A stretch of DNA of 64,000 bases. It comes from Dromiciops gliroides (taxonomy: Eukaryota > Chordata > Mammalia > Microbiotheria > Microbiotheriidae). How positions within the stretch are numbered: the first letter of the stretch is position 1; each line of letters starts with the position of its first letter. Where the stretch lies: NCBI RefSeq assembly GCF_019393635.1, contig NC_057862.1, forward strand, positions 675,544,314-675,608,313. The letters run 5' to 3'. The notes under the pieces are model-generated. The model saw nothing but the letters and a program-made list of their open reading frames with translations. It was not told the origin of the DNA and did no database searches. Of this stretch, positions 23,041-35,337 are shown in pieces. The position numbers were made by a program, and so were the translations under genes.

Positions 23041-23440
23041 TATAGGTGATATACAAAAATATTAATAAAAATTTATTTTGGAAAAAAAAAGAGAAAGAGA
23101 TAAACAGGGTGACTACATTTCAACAAAAGGTACCATAGAAAATGAAGCAATATTGATACTGAACTCACCAAATACTATTGGCATCTAAATTTTTTTTTAA
23201 AAGCTAAATTAATGACAAGGGGAGAGATAGCAGTTCTATAGTAATGGGGGTCTTTTTATCTTCCCCTCTTAGAATTAGCTAAATCAAACAAAAAAAAATA
23301 ATTGAAAAATCAAGAAAGTGAATAGAATTTTAAATGCACTAGATATGATAGTTATCTAAAGAGAATTGAATGGAAATAGAAAAGAATCCAAAGGAAGAAT
23401 GCAAAGGAAAGGAAGTTTGGGAGTACCAATATTAGAAGGC
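23041..23440 (+). mobile_element. degenerate L1-like sequence
   Basis: A-rich sequence with L1 ORF2-like words on either side of the SINE at 23,451 (acttctggtattggctaagaa continues at 23,625). Too decayed for domain assignment. Confidence 0.4.
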
Positions 23441-23450
23441 AGCAATTATC

Positions 23451-23601
23451 TTTTTTTTTTTTTTTTGCAGGGCAATGGGGGTTAAGTGACCTGCCCAGGG
23501 TCACACAGCTAGTAAGTGTCAAGTGTCTGAGGCTGGATTTGAACTCAGGTCCTCCTGAATCCAGGGCCGGTGCTTTATCCACTGCGCCACCTAGCCGCCC
23601 C
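23451..23601 (-). repeat. marsupial tRNA-derived SINE
   Basis: Complete reverse copy with a 17-bp target duplication agaaggcagcaattatc at 23,434-23,450 and 23,602-23,618. Confidence 0.95.
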
Positions 23602-23651
23602 AGAAGGCAGCAATTATCAAAAAAAACTTCTGGTATTGGCTAAGAAATAGA

Positions 23652-23960
23652 AAGGTGGGTGGGGCGGGGCCAAGATGGCTGAGGAAAGACATTAAATGCA
23701 CAGGGCTCCTAATACAATGGGCCCTAAAAATAGCAATAAAATAACCCTTGGGGCAGAAAAACACACAAAAATACTGGTTGAGAGTTTTCTCCAGCTATAG
23801 ATAGATTTCAGGGGGCCGTGCTGGGCCACAAATAAAGCCTAACCCCGAAGTCAGACCTACACACCAGACACCCGGCTGAGGAATTTGCCCCAGTGCCTCT
23901 GAATCAACTGCAGCACAGGTGTCTTCTGGAACTGAGAACTGAGTCAGAATGAACGACTGG
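23652..23960 (+). mobile_element. L1 5' end fragment
   Basis: ggcggggccaagatggctga is the hallmark start of L1 5'UTRs. The fragment stops after about 300 bp, before any ORF1. Most L1 pieces here are 3' ends, so a 5' end alone implies later rearrangement. Confidence 0.6.
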
Positions 23961-23991
23961 GGGTGGGGGTGGGGAGGCAGGGCAGTAAGTG

Positions 23992-24042
23992 CCCTGAATC
24001 CAGGGCCAGTGCTTTATCCACTGCACCACCTAGCTGTCCCCC
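23992..24042 (-). repeat. SINE head fragment
   Basis: Reverse 5' half of the SINE (ccctgaatccagggccagtg to ctagctgtcccc). Confidence 0.75.
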
Positions 24043-24045
24043 ACT

Positions 24046-24305
24046 GTCACTCTTGATGTCATTCTGTCTCAACTTCTTCAGGAACCAGAGGAAGCACTTC
24101 TCATGGTCTACCAAATTCAGCTGAGTCTTCTCCATGTACTTGGCACCCAGGGCCTGGGAGATCCAGACCTCCTTGGCCTTGAGCTGCCTGTTCTGTTTCT
24201 CCTAGGAGAACACCTGGATGTCATCTACAAAGTCCACCATGGTGAGGTCCAAGAGGGAGTTTCTCATGCCCACCACTGTAAACTGTATCTCATGCTTGTG
24301 CTGAG
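24046..24305 (-). pseudogene. exon-like fragment of unknown host gene
   Basis: On the minus strand a strong acceptor (ctttctgtcttcag, ending about 24,306) is followed by about 85 codons with protein-like composition. They include VVGMRNSLLDLTMVDFVDD, then one in-frame TAG, then KEVWISQALGAKYMEKTQ and VDHEKCFLWFLKKLRQND. G/C-rich third positions also look coding. I do not recognise the family. It is either a dead exon or a retrocopy fragment; a SINE fragment abuts the 3' side. Confidence 0.4.
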
Positions 24306-24399
24306 CTGAAGACAGAAAGGGAGGGGAAGAGAAAAGGTCAGGCATGTGGGGGCCCAGAACCCTCATGCCTTCTCCCACTCATCCCTTTGCCTTGCTACT

Positions 24400-24590
24400 T
24401 GGGAGGCAGCTGGGTGGCAATGTTGCTAAGGCATTGGACTAGGAGTCAGGAAGACCCCAGTTCACATCCTGCATCAGAACTTACTATCCTGTAACCAGAG
24501 CAAATCACTTAACATCCTTGTGCCTTGCTCTCCTCAACTGTAAAATAAAGGGGTTGGACTCAGTCTCAAAGGTCCCCTTCTATCTCTGTC
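24400..24590 (+). repeat. MIR-type SINE, old
   Basis: gaggcagctgggtggcaatg to ctgtaaaataaaggggttgga, a diverged CORE/MIR layout including the aaatcacttaac block. Confidence 0.7.
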
Positions 24591-24879
24591 TGGTCCTATT
24601 ATCCTATTAGCCCATAGCACAAGAAAAGAAATTAAAAGTAGGGAAGCAAAACAAGTCAGAAGAGGGCAAGACACCCAATATTTCTTCCATTTCATATCTA
24701 GCATAGGACTGGGCATATAGGATAACTAAGTAAGAGTACGGTCTATTCAGAAGATAGTACCTGATCATGTCAGCACTGTACCAACCTTGACCCTCTCCTC
24801 AGTATTGAAACACATTTAGGGAAGAGAAAAGAGGATTGTGTACACATTGGTATTATTACAGAAAGGGGAACTGATATAG

Positions 24880-25135
24880 CTGGGTGGCACAATGGAAAGA
24901 GAGCTGGGCTTGGAATCACAAAAACCCATATTCCTCAGCTCAGATCTGACCTCAGACACTTCCCAGCTTTGTGACTCTGGGCAAGTCACTTCACCTTGTT
25001 TTCCTCAGTTTCCTAATCTGTAAAATGAGCTGGAGAAGAAAATAGCAAACCACTCCAGTATCTTTTCCAAGAGGACCCCAAATGGGGTCATGAAGAGTCA
25101 GACACAACTGAAAACTAATGAACAGCAACAACATG
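24880..25135 (+). repeat. MAR1-type SINE
   Basis: tRNA/CORE head (tagctgggtggcacaatgg), then the longer tail aaatgagctggagaagaaaa, caaaccactccagtatc, ggtcatgaagagtcagacac and aacagcaacaaca typical of marsupial MAR1. Confidence 0.8.
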
Positions 25136-25368
25136 GGGGGGGGGGAGGCAGGAGGAGCTGCAACTGGACTAAGAGAGTGGGAACCCAACAAAGATGCTGG
25201 TGTATGAGTGACTCATCCATCCCAGTCCTTTAGACACAGAGCAACACAGCATAAGAAGATAGGGGTGGGGTCAATCATATGCAGTCAGTAATATTGGCTG
25301 CTTTCATGTTGGGTTTCCAGGGACTTTTGCCCTGTGTGTATTGTAGTGACGCATTTTTAATTGGAGAG

Positions 25369-25774
25369 TGTTAGCTAGGTGGCTCGCCGCAATATTGGGG
25401 CAAGGAAGGAGACCAACAGCCTCCCTCAAAACAGAGCAGGATTTATTTAACAAGAACAAACTTAAAAAAACACAAACAGGATCAGTAGGATTAAGGGAAA
25501 GGAAATAAAATGGGGAAAGGGAAATTATAGAACCTGAACAACACCTCTTTGGCCATGAGAGATCGTTGTGGTGGCGGTCGACTTCACAAGAAGGAGGTTA
25601 GGAAATTTAGGCTCTCCAGGTTAAAGGAACTCTGTTCTCAATCTTTCTCGTTCTTTAACTATTTTTCAATAAACCCTTAAAAACCCTAAACTTGTTTATC
25701 AGTGATTTTAGTCAGTTTCCCCAAAAAACTGGGGGGACAGATTAGAAAGCACATTTAGAATTTTCAATTACACA
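25369..25774 (+). repeat. solo LTR, family uncertain
   Basis: tgttagctagg to ttacaca, with an aataaa at about 25,669 followed by tttatcagtgattttagtcag. The same block recurs at 39,690-39,710, so it is a repeated LTR family. Ends are approximate; no target duplication seen. Confidence 0.55.
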
Positions 25775-25907
25775 CTAGCAAAATTTCAAAATGTATAAAA
25801 GGGATAATGTCCCAGTGTTTTAAAAGTAAAACAGGTATCAGTGCAATCCACCAAGACTCTAACAAGAATAGATCATATCAGATTCCTTTCCTTTGTTAAC
25901 AGGATTA

Positions 25908-26008
25908 CCTGGCGCACAGTGGATGAAGCACCAACCATGGATTCAGAAGGACCTGAGTTCAAATCTGACCTCAGACACCTGACACTAGCTGTGTGACCCT
26001 GGGCAAGG
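25908..26008 (+). repeat. SINE, 3'-truncated
   Basis: gcgcacagtggatgaagc to gtgaccctgggcaagg; flanked by acaggattacc on both sides (25,899 and 26,010). Confidence 0.8.
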
Positions 26009-26054
26009 AAACAGGATTACCAGACTGGAAAATGAAGTAAAAAGCAGACATACA

Positions 26055-26205
26055 GGGGCGGCTAGGTGGCACAGTGGATAGAGCACCAACCCTGGAGTCA
26101 GGAGGACCTGAGTTCAAATCTGGCCTCAGACACTTAACACTTACTAGCTGTGTGACCCTGGGCAAGTCACTTAACCCCAATTGCCTCACTAAAAAAAAAA
26201 AAAAA
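26055..26205 (+). repeat. marsupial tRNA-derived SINE
   Basis: Complete with A-tail; target duplication aaaagcagacatac on both sides. Confidence 0.94.
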
Positions 26206-26639
26206 AAAGCAGACATACTACCTATACTTCAGCCATATGGCAAAGTCTCTCATTTTATCCCTGTGTATGAGATTGAGAAATAGCAACAAAGTGACAGTGC
26301 GATTCAGTAGATTCAGAATTGGTTAAATGAATAGACATATGAAGCGATGATTAATGTTTCAATCGGATATGGAGGAAGGTTTCTAGGAAAGCCTCAAGCC
26401 TCTGTCCTTGGTTCTATCTGTTCGACATTTTTATAATGGATTTTGACAAAGGCGTAGAAGTCATGAATATTAAAATTTTAGAAAATAGCTAATTTGGAAG
26501 AATAGTTCATATGTGGGATAATATCATCACTCTCTAAAATGATAATGACAATTAGTAAAATAATACACCTCAAATGGGTATAGCTCTTTGAGGTTTCTAA
26601 AGTGTCTCTATCACAACAATATCCAGGCTATGATAATTT

Positions 26640-27040
26640 TATTGTTGTTTAGTTGTTTCATACATGTCCAACTCTTTGTGACCTCATTTGGGGTTTTCTT
26701 TTCTTTTCTTTTTTTTGGGGGTGACGCAATTGGGGTTAACTGACTTGCCCAGGGTCACACAGCTACTGAGTGTTAGGTGTCTGAGGCTGGATTTGAACTC
26801 AGGTCCTCCTGACTTCAGGGCTGGTGCTCTATCCACTGTACCACTTAGCTGCCCCTTGGGGTTTTCTTTACAGAAATTCTAGAATGCTTTGCCATTTCCT
26901 TCCCCAGCTCATTTTATAAGTGAGGAAACTGAGTCAAACAGGGTTAAGTGAATTTCCCATGGTCACACAGATATTAAGTGTCTGAGACCAGATAACTTCA
27001 GGACCAGCAACACTCTATTCCCTTGTGCCACCTAGCTGCC
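26640..27040 (-). repeat. MAR1-type SINE interrupted by a younger SINE
   Basis: Reverse MAR1 (ttgttgtttagttgtttcat, tgacctcatttggggttttc) interrupted at 26,700-26,857 and continuing (tgccatttccttccccagctc) to ccacctagctgcc. Confidence 0.8.
26700..26857 (-). repeat. SINE inside MAR1
   Basis: Complete reverse copy; ttggggttttctt duplicated at both ends. Confidence 0.92.
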
Positions 27041-27249
27041 TAACTAACTTCCCTACACATTGTAGGTGCTTAAAATATCGAGTTGATTAAAGTATGCAAG
27101 ATGAAGAAGCTGGATTAGGGAATCTATGATATAATCCTACAAATGCATGCATATACCATTCTCATAAAGAAATTTCTAAATATATTCCAAAAATTGCTGT
27201 TCAGTGTTAGTTAACCAACAACAGTTCATATGAAAACAGAACTAAGAGG

Positions 27250-27312
27250 CTTTAGTGCCTGGTACATAGTAAGAGCTTAATAAATGTTTGTTGATTGACT
27301 GATTGATTGACT
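27250..27312 (+). repeat. L2-type LINE end
   Basis: gtgcctggtacatagtaaga and taataaatgtttgttgattg are typical L2 3'-end words. Confidence 0.65.
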
Positions 27313-27808
27313 TCAAGGTCAGTATGAATCAACAAGTGGCTGCCAAACATCTAATGCCATCTTAAAGTACAAGAATAGAAGCATGATGTCCAGAACTAGG
27401 GGGCTGATAGTTCCATGCCACTCTGGTCAGGATCTCTCACAGCTCAGTCATTGTCTTCAGTTTGGGGTCCTATATTTTAGAAATGGCATTCATAAAGCTT
27501 CTTTAGTAGATGATAACTAAGATAGCATTAAGACCATGTTAGATGAGGGTTATTTGAAGAAATAGAAAATTATTCAAATGGATAAGAGAAAACTAAGGGG
27601 AAAAAGAATCATTATAGGATACAGTCTAGCATTTGAAGTATTATTTGGTTGAGGAACAAATAAAGTTGTTTGTGATGTTTGCCCTCAATGGCATGGAAAA
27701 GTGGTAATTGATGCTCATGGAGTTGGGAGAATGTGCCTTTTGCCTTTCATCAGGATGAGATGGAACTTCTTGGCTGGGGAAAAAAATCAGGAGCTTCAAT
27801 TCTTACTT

Positions 27809-27958
27809 TTTTTTTTTTTCCTGGCGGGGCAATGAGGGTTAAGTGACTTGCCAAGGGTCACACAGCTAGTAAGTGTCAGGTGTCAGAGGTCATATTTGAA
27901 CTCAGGTCCTCCTGAATCCAGGGCTGGTGTTTTATCCAATGCTCCAGCTAGCTGCCCC
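27809..27958 (-). repeat. SINE
   Basis: Reverse copy, ggcggggcaatgagggttaa to ctagctgcccc. Confidence 0.9.
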
Positions 27959-28559
27959 CAAGTCCTACTTTTAATAGACTTAGAGTCCTAATAGATGTTG
28001 AACCAAGAAATATTGACTGGAGGAAAGAGTTTCCCTTCCATTTCCTCCTTAGAGAGCGAGTAGGATAAACTTCAGAAGACTGAAAAGGGAGACTTCGTGG
28101 TTCACTGCCAATCAAGGTGGTCAGACAACAAAGAATCCGATATGGTATCCCATAAATTGTACCAGTCAAACAAATCAACAGCCAAACATTGGGAGAATAA
28201 ACTTGTATTTTTGTCAGTTTGTTTGCTACTATGCTCATTTTTTTTTCAATTATCTGAAGTAAAGTGTCCTGAAAAAAAAATCAAAACATCTCCATTGAAT
28301 TGAGGAAAAGGTATGTCTAAAATGGTCTGAGTACAAGAAAAACCAGCATGCCCCCTGGTGGCCAAGTATGATAATGAAAACAGGAAGCTTCCTCAGAGCC
28401 CTATATTGGGTAGTAGGTGGTTCCAGGGGTTGAATTTTTTTTTTTTTTGGGTAGGTCTGTGATTTCATCAGTGTGGGGAGACTTTAATTTGAAAACTCAC
28501 TCCATTCATGAGTATCGGCAACTAAGCCAGAATATTTAGTTCTAGGCGGTTACTTGGAA

Positions 28560-28680
28560 AACTAAGGCGTTACTTGGCTTTCCCATGATCACATAGATAG
28601 CATGTGTCAGAGGCAGAAATTTAACTCAGGTCAACCTGACTCCAAGGCTGATCAGCTTTCCACTAAACCACAGTGACAGA
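28560..28680 (-). repeat. MIR-like SINE, old
   Basis: Diverged reverse CORE-SINE words (ttggctttcccatgatcaca, aatttaactcagg). Confidence 0.5.
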
Positions 28681-28740
28681 GTTAATAGAAAAATGCAAAT
28701 AAAGGAAAGAAAGACCAGAACTGATGTGGACACTGATCCC

Positions 28741-28915
28741 TTCTTTTTTTTGTTGGTTTTTTTTTTTTGTTGTTTTTTTTGCGGGGCAATGGGGGTTAAG
28801 TGACTTGTCCAGGGTCACACAGCTAGTAAGTGTCAAGCATCTGAGGCCGGATTTGAACTCAGGTACTCCTGAATCCAGGGCCAGTGCTTTATCCACTGCG
28901 CCACCGAGCCGCCCT
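28741..28915 (-). repeat. SINE
   Basis: Complete reverse copy; target duplication gatcccttctttttt at about 28,735 and 28,917. Confidence 0.93.
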
Positions 28916-29343
28916 CGATCCCTTCTTTTTAAAAGATTTTCCCTTAGAGACGTCCATAGATGTGCCCACAGTGTACAGCCTCTGGCTATCATTTCCCCAA
29001 AGTCCCTTCTTTTGCTTCTGTGTGTTTGATGTTGGGCTGGGCTCTGTCCTCAGCAAGGAGTACAGGCACAGGTGTTTACTCCATGTGTAATTATGATCAA
29101 GTCACTTCCTTTTCTTGGGCCATCTGTAAAGTGAGAAGTTTGAATTAGATCACCTTGATGGTTCCCTAGAGCTCTAAATCTCCTTTGGGGATTTTACGAT
29201 GAGATGCTGGTCTACTTAAGAAAATACGAAACCCCAGAACTGCTTTCTCTTGAGAACCCCCCAATTTCCCTTATTGTTGGGGTCTGTTCCTTCCAGCTGC
29301 CTCCATACTCCACAGACCAGTAGGGGTATCTTTGTTTGTTTAT

Positions 29344-29490
29344 TTTTTTTTTAAGTGAGGCAATTGGAGTTAAGTGACTTGCCCAGGGTCACACAGCTAG
29401 TAAGTGTTAAGTGTCTGAAGCCGAATTTGAATTCAGGTCCTCCTGACTCCAGGGCCGGTGCTCTATCCACTGCGCCACCTAGCTGCCCCC
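29344..29490 (-). repeat. SINE
   Basis: Complete reverse copy; agtaggggtatctttt duplicated at about 29,318 and 29,489. Confidence 0.93.
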
Positions 29491-29639
29491 AGTAGGGGTA
29501 TCTTTAAATCCTCATTTCTCATAAAGAATAACCTCTATGTTTTGAATAACAGGCACCAGCCCCTGACAGCTAGGACCCCAAACCTGTACCAATTAAGCTG
29601 TTCCCTATTAAATTATTGGTCTCACTAACAATGATGATG

Positions 29640-29895
29640 GTGGTGATGCAAATGTTTCTATAGCTCTTACTATATGCCAAGTACTGTGCTGAGTGATTTA
29701 CAATTATCATCTCATTTCATCCTCACAGCAGTACTGCAAAGTAAGTGCCAATATTACCTTTTCACTTTTTACAGGTGAAGAAACTGAAGCAAACAGACGT
29801 CCAATGACTTGCCCAGGGTCACACAGCTACTAATCGTCTGAGGCCAGATTAAAATTCAGGACTCCCAGAAGTTGGCACTATCCACTGTACCACTT
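29640..29895 (-). repeat. MIR/MON1-type SINE
   Basis: Reverse CORE-SINE: tatatgccaagtactgtgct, cctcacagcagtactgc, gacttgcccagggtcacaca, ccactgtaccactt. Confidence 0.75.
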
Positions 29896-29899
29896 CATT

Positions 29900-32750
29900 A
29901 CCAAGATAAGCCCCTCTCTCTAGGATCCAAGGATCTCCAAAACAAACGTAGATGCCAACTTCTCCCTGGTTTACAGAAAGTTCAGGGAGGCATGGCCTTC
30001 ATAGCTGCTTTGATGTTGTCAATGGGGTTCAGATAGAAATGGTGCTAGGACAAGTCTCTATCCCACGCTCATTCTTGATTATTTAATATATAGGGGACTA
30101 TTGTACAAAATTAGTGCATTTGTACCTAAATAAAAGTACTATAATGTGGCAAAACCAAAAGGCTCTCTATCGCCCCTCTGACTGAGCTCCCCCTCCCCAT
30201 ACCTCAGCTGTGGTCACTGATGCAGCAAGAGTTTCCAGAGACAATGGTTGGCCAGTCTCCCAGGGTTGGAGAGGACTCAGCTGTGCTAGCCTTGCCCTGT
30301 TAAGGCCTGGAACAAGTTCTAACATGTCAAGGCTGAAAGGTTGAAAAATTACTCTTATTCTCTTAGAATCATCCTTCAGAGACTCTATTTGATTACTTTG
30401 TGGTTTTTTGCTTTAAATACTGAACTGTCCCAATAATAAAACACACACATTAATAATTAATAATTGATAATAATTAATAATTAATAATTGATGTGTCAAT
30501 TATTAATCATCTCTGATCCTCAACTCCTGTAAATGGCTTGAACCCTCGACCCTGACACTATAATGTAAATTTCTCCAATGCAGGCTCCTTGAAATCTTTA
30601 TCACTTCAACTCTAGAAGCAGATGGACAAGAGGAATGATGGCCATTTCATCCTGGTAGTAGTAGAAGCTATGATAGTAATAGAAACCTAGGTCTTAAGTA
30701 GGGCTACACAGTATAGTGATAGAGAGCCCACATTTGAATGAAGTAGGCCTAGGTTCCAGTCCTCCCTCTGACACATACTGATCAAGCTATTTAGCTTCTC
30801 ACTGGCCCAGGCAACAACTCCCTAAAACCAGATGTTGATCTTTATGGATAGAGGGAGATTCCTCCTTAGGAGTCCCCTAGAGCAATGAAATCACAGATCT
30901 CAAACAATAATAATCCCAACCGTCACTGACATTCTTATGTCACTTCAAAGACTACAAAGTGTTTTACCTACAGTATCTCCTTTGAGCCTCCCCACAACCC
31001 TGGGGAATTAGTGCTAGTTGAACCCTGCAGATGCCTTTGTTTCAAAAAGGAATGGTCAACTCAACACAAAGTGACACAAACAAAAAAATAAATCAAAGTT
31101 GGTTTACATGGAGCACCAAGTGGGCGCTCAGTGAAGTGTGGGTCGTGCCTTGAAACACTGCACTTGAGTCTTGTCCTTTTCCTCCTCCACTTGCTTTTCA
31201 AATCCTTTCCCAGTTGACATTCTTTCCATTTTTCATGTAGCCCTTCTTTCTTCAATAGCCTGGCGGTTCCCAAACTGCCCTCTTCTTCAGATAAGGGCAT
31301 AAGCCTGACTATAGGTCCTTCACATTACAGCACCTTAAAGACAGACTGTTAACTCTCATTCCTCCCTTCCTTTCACTATCCTGGTGGCCTCAGTCACAGA
31401 CCAGCCATATATCCTTTAAATTCTTACTGGGGATTAGTCACTTGCATGAGACACTATAAAATAGTTGTATATATAAAACTTATTTATTCTAATTGGTTGG
31501 GGGAGAAGGGATATCCCATCACACACCTCCTGCCCTGATGGTTCTACTCATAATGTCCTTGTTAGTTTGCCTCCCTGAATGTCTTTCATTTTGTGCCTTT
31601 CCCATGAGAGCAGGGTCTGAGTCTCCCCTATCAAATTCAGCCCCCAATATCACCCATCCTCCCACCCACCTAACCCCCTAGACTCACCTGCCTTGATCGC
31701 CATTAAGACATATGTACCCAGGATAAAGCAGCAAAAATGAGAAAGATCCCTTCCTTGCCCTCCTGACTCTCCATCCCATTCCACTTGTCTATCATCCTCA
31801 ACCACACCATAATTGGAACAAGTTCTGCTCTCCAAAGTCTGCACCCTGGTAGTGTCAATATATAGATATATTTTGGAGCCACCCCTCATCTCCACCCTAG
31901 CTGGGATTGGCCCTGCCCAGGAGTAGCCCTTTTCTCATCGCTCACTGAGAAGTTAAGCTTGTTAACAACCTCAGGAGCAGAAGTGAAATGGGGTCTATGG
32001 TTAGGACAGGAAACTCTAGAGCAGAGTTACTGTCAGGTGTTGTTGGGGGAGAGTTGGCTCAGTTCCATGGGCACAGATGGAATTTGTAAATGTTGCTTTA
32101 ATCAAACAGTGTTAGATCTTCTAATAGACTCAAAGAGTTGCCCTAGAGGATGCCAACTATAAAAGCATGAACACCATTAGGTGTGGGGATGTTTCTTACC
32201 TTGTGACCAACAAGGTTTTATCATTCGTATTTCTCCCACAAACAGAGGACTCCAGTACCTGAAGGGGCCTCGGTTCCAGTATTGTTCATCTTGGGTCTGA
32301 CCAAGAATCCCCTGTACACGATCCCCAACAGGTGCTCTTCCATCTCTGCTTGAGAACATCTAGTGATGTGGAAATCATGACCAGAAATCTGCTTCTGTAA
32401 TTTTCTCCCATAAAGCCCAGCTCTTCCTTCCTCTAGCTATTCTCTTAACATCACTTGGATATCAATGGAACTCACAAGCTATCCATCCATCATCCTACAT
32501 TCTCAACACATGACTGCCAAACTTTTTTTTCTGTTTATACAGCCTTCTTTTGGCATGCAACTCTCTGTTGGAGACCTGCTGCAAACTAATTAGACCTCAT
32601 GTGCATCAGCTTTGGGGGAGTTTCATTTTGATTCTTTGGAAATGTTTGTTTTTCATTATTCATGGACATGTAACACTGCCAGCAGAATATTGGTGTTAAA
32701 AGTATGGATTGGTTTTGGGAAGGAGTCTTAAGATCACTAAAAACACTGAA
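29900..32750. other. intergenic DNA without recognised genes
   Basis: No ORF with recognisable domains. It contains an AT-rich attaataatt cluster at about 30,448-30,510 and an old L2-like stretch near 32,310-32,370 (tctctgcttgagaacatctag). Nothing else is supportable. Confidence 0.5.
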
Positions 32751-32759
32751 CAAACTCAC

Positions 32760-33300
32760 AAATGCACTCCTAAAGCACAGGTGTGCTCATGTCACTCCAT
32801 TCCCCCACCACACACACACTCAATAAATTCAGTGGCTCCATGTTACCACCAGGATCAAATATAAACTCTTCTGTTAGGCTTTTAAAGCCCTTCATAACCT
32901 GTTTTTTTCCAACTTTTCAGTCTTCTTATGTCTTACTTCCTTCTACATATTCTATGATCCAGTGGCAAGGAGGATGCTGGCCTCCTTGACATCCTTTCAC
33001 ATGACAGTCCATCTCACAACTTCAGACTTTTTCTCTAGTTGTCAACTCTCTCCCTCCTCCTCCACCTCCTTCTCAACTCACTTTCTTCAACATGCCTTTC
33101 TTAAACCCCCTTAATCCAAGTGTCTTTTCCCTGTGATTATTTTCTTTTTACACTGTAGTTATTTACATGTTGTCTCCCCCATTAGACTGTGAGCACCTTG
33201 ACAGAGGGGCTGTTTTGGCCTTTATCTATATTTTTAGCACTTAACACAGAGCCTGTATAAATAAGCATTTAATAAATGCTTCCTAACTTGATTTGATTTG
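32760..33300 (+). repeat. L2-type LINE 3' end
   Basis: ctcctaaagcacaggtgtgc, cttttaaagcccttcataacc, agactgtgagcaccttgaca, acagagcctg and aataaatgcttcc follow the L2 3'-end order. Confidence 0.7.
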
Positions 33301-33474
33301 ACTCTCTTTATCCTATTCAATTCTACCCCCCATTGTTTGTCATTAGCAAAAGCTATCTAAGGTATTTATTCATGTACTAAGGGATGTACTTTTGGAACAA
33401 CTCTGTGGGCTGCCCATGCCAATCCATATCATGTGAACACAGAATAAGAGTTCATTAAAGACCTGTTAAAGTTG

Positions 33475-33625
33475 GGCAGCTAGGTGGCACAGTGGATAGA
33501 GCACCGGCTCTGGAGTCAGGAGGACCTGAGTTCAAATCCAGCCTCACACTTAACACTTACTAGCTGCATGACCCTGGACAAGTCACTTAACCCTCATTGC
33601 CCTGAAAAAAATATATAAAAAAATT
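33475..33625 (+). repeat. SINE
   Basis: ttgggcagctaggtggcaca to ccctcattgccc with A-rich tail. Confidence 0.9.
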
Positions 33626-33679
33626 AAAGTGAATAGGACAGAAGTGGGAGTAGGACCCATGTCTTCTGATTCCTATGGA

Positions 33680-33845
33680 TCTTTTACTGGAAGTGAGATG
33701 ATGTAGTGGGTAGTGTTGGACTTGGAGTGAGGAAGAACTCAGTTAAAAACTTGACCCAGACACTTACTAGCTGTGTGACCCTAAGTAAGTCACGTACCGT
33801 CTCTCAGCCTCAGTTTTCTCCTCTGTAACTAAGTTCTACATCGGA
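33680..33845 (+). repeat. MIR-like SINE
   Basis: gtagtgggtagtgttggact, ttactagctgtgtgacccta and tcagttttctcctctgtaac. Confidence 0.65.
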
Positions 33846-34023
33846 ATACCCTCCCCCCCCCCCCAAAAAAGGTAAAAACCTTCTGTCCCTTCAAGGAGCT
33901 CATATTCTCCTGGAAAAGATGAGATGACATGGAAATAATTAGATACAAACAATATTTGTAGAGGGCAAGTTGGAGGTCATTTTAGATGGAATTTAGATGA
34001 CATTGAGGTAGGGTTTGAAAGAC

Positions 34024-34177
34024 TTCTTTTTTTTTTTTTTAGTGAGGCAATTGGGGTTAAGTGACTTGCCCAGGGTCACACAGCTAGTAAGTGTTAAGTG
34101 TCTGAGGTTGGATTTGAACTCAGGTCCTCCTGAATCCAGGGCCAGTGCTCTATCCACTGTGCCATCTAGCTGCCCCA
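34024..34177 (-). repeat. SINE
   Basis: Complete reverse copy; gaaagacttctt / gaaagaattctt flanks. Confidence 0.92.
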
Positions 34178-34179
34178 GA

Positions 34180-34800
34180 AAGAATTCTTGCAGAAGGCAG
34201 GATTTAAGCTGAAACTGGAAGGAAGTCAAGGAAATCAGGAGGCAGAGGTGAAGAGAGAGAATTCTTAGCATGGGAGAGTCAGTAAAAATGTCCAGAATTG
34301 GGAGAATTGTACTCAAGGAAGCCAGTTTCATTGAAAAATAGAATAAAGTGTAAGAAAACTGGAAAGGTGGGAAGGGACCAGGATGCAAAGAGATTCAAAT
34401 GCCAAATGGAATGCTTTGTTTGAGCCTGGAGATAATAGGAAATCATTGGAGTTTATTCAGTGGAAGGATGGAGGAATGACATGGTCATACCTGAGCTTTA
34501 GGAAGATCACTTGGGCATCTGAGTAAAGGATGGACTAGAGAGAGGAGAGCCTAGAGAGAAGGAGAATAACCAGAAGACTGTGTCCAGGCAGGCACCAGGG
34601 TGGTGGATACATTAAGAGGAAAGAAAATAATCTATTTGAGAGAAATTGCATAGGTAAAATCAACAGGACCTTGAAACAGATTAGATATGGTGGTGAGTCA
34701 AAGTATGGAGTTGAGTTTTGAGACTGGGTGGCTTCTCAAGGAAATGACATGAAAGGGAAGAGAGATATAAGGCAATAGCTAACAGAGATGGATGATCAAG
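34180..34800. other. probable old interspersed repeat, unnamed
   Basis: Words such as ggagtttattcagtggaagg and aatgacatggtcatacctga are typical of a dispersed mammalian repeat, but I cannot name it from sequence alone. No gene seen. Confidence 0.35.
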
Positions 34801-34869
34801 TAATGACTGATTTTTTTAAGAGTGGTAAGACCCAGGTGTATTTGTAGGTAGCAGAGAAATAGGCAGTGG

Positions 34870-34985
34870 GGAGAGAAAAAGGGGAAGAAAGAGAGAGAGA
34901 CAGACAGAGAGAGAAAGAGAGACAGAGAGAGACAGAGAGAGAGAGAGCAAGCAAGTCACTTAACCCTCATTGCCTCACCAAAAAA
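34870..34985. repeat. (GAGACA)n-like purine tract plus SINE tail
   Basis: gagagacagacagagagag run to about 34,945, followed directly by the last ~40 bp of a SINE (aagtcacttaaccctcattg). The microsatellite may have replaced the SINE body. Confidence 0.8.
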
Positions 34986-35337
34986 AATATATATAATAAT
35001 GAATAAAATAAAATAAAATAAGGGGAGGTTCTTCCAAGTTCCTTCTATGATACAAATATCATCTTGATACCTAATCCAGGGCAGTTAAATGCACAGTGAA
35101 AATTATCATCTAAGATTTCTTATGAATATTGATGCAAAAGTTTTAATAAGCAAGAAAACTACAGCAATACATGACAAAGAGTATACACTGCGACCAGGTT
35201 CTATGCAAGACTGGAACATAAATAATTGTATTAATAACAAGAACATCACATATCTTACACATCTATCACCAATAGATGAAGAAAAGGATTTTGACAAGAT
35301 ACAATATCAATTTCAGTCTTTAAAAAAAAAAAACACT

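Noticed and set aside
23652-23960. Host promoter or CpG-rich first exon
   Set aside because: The gccaagatggctga motif and following sequence fit an L1 5'UTR.
26055-26205. tRNA gene
   Set aside because: A- and B-box-like words are the head of the SINE, which continues into a poly(A) tail with target duplications.
30448-30510. Possible origin or regulatory AT-rich palindrome
   Set aside because: Simple attaataatt reiteration; nothing specific around it.
31061-31300. 79-codon minus-strand frame with charged composition
   Set aside because: No domain, no repeat copy and no splice or promoter support; length is within chance expectation.
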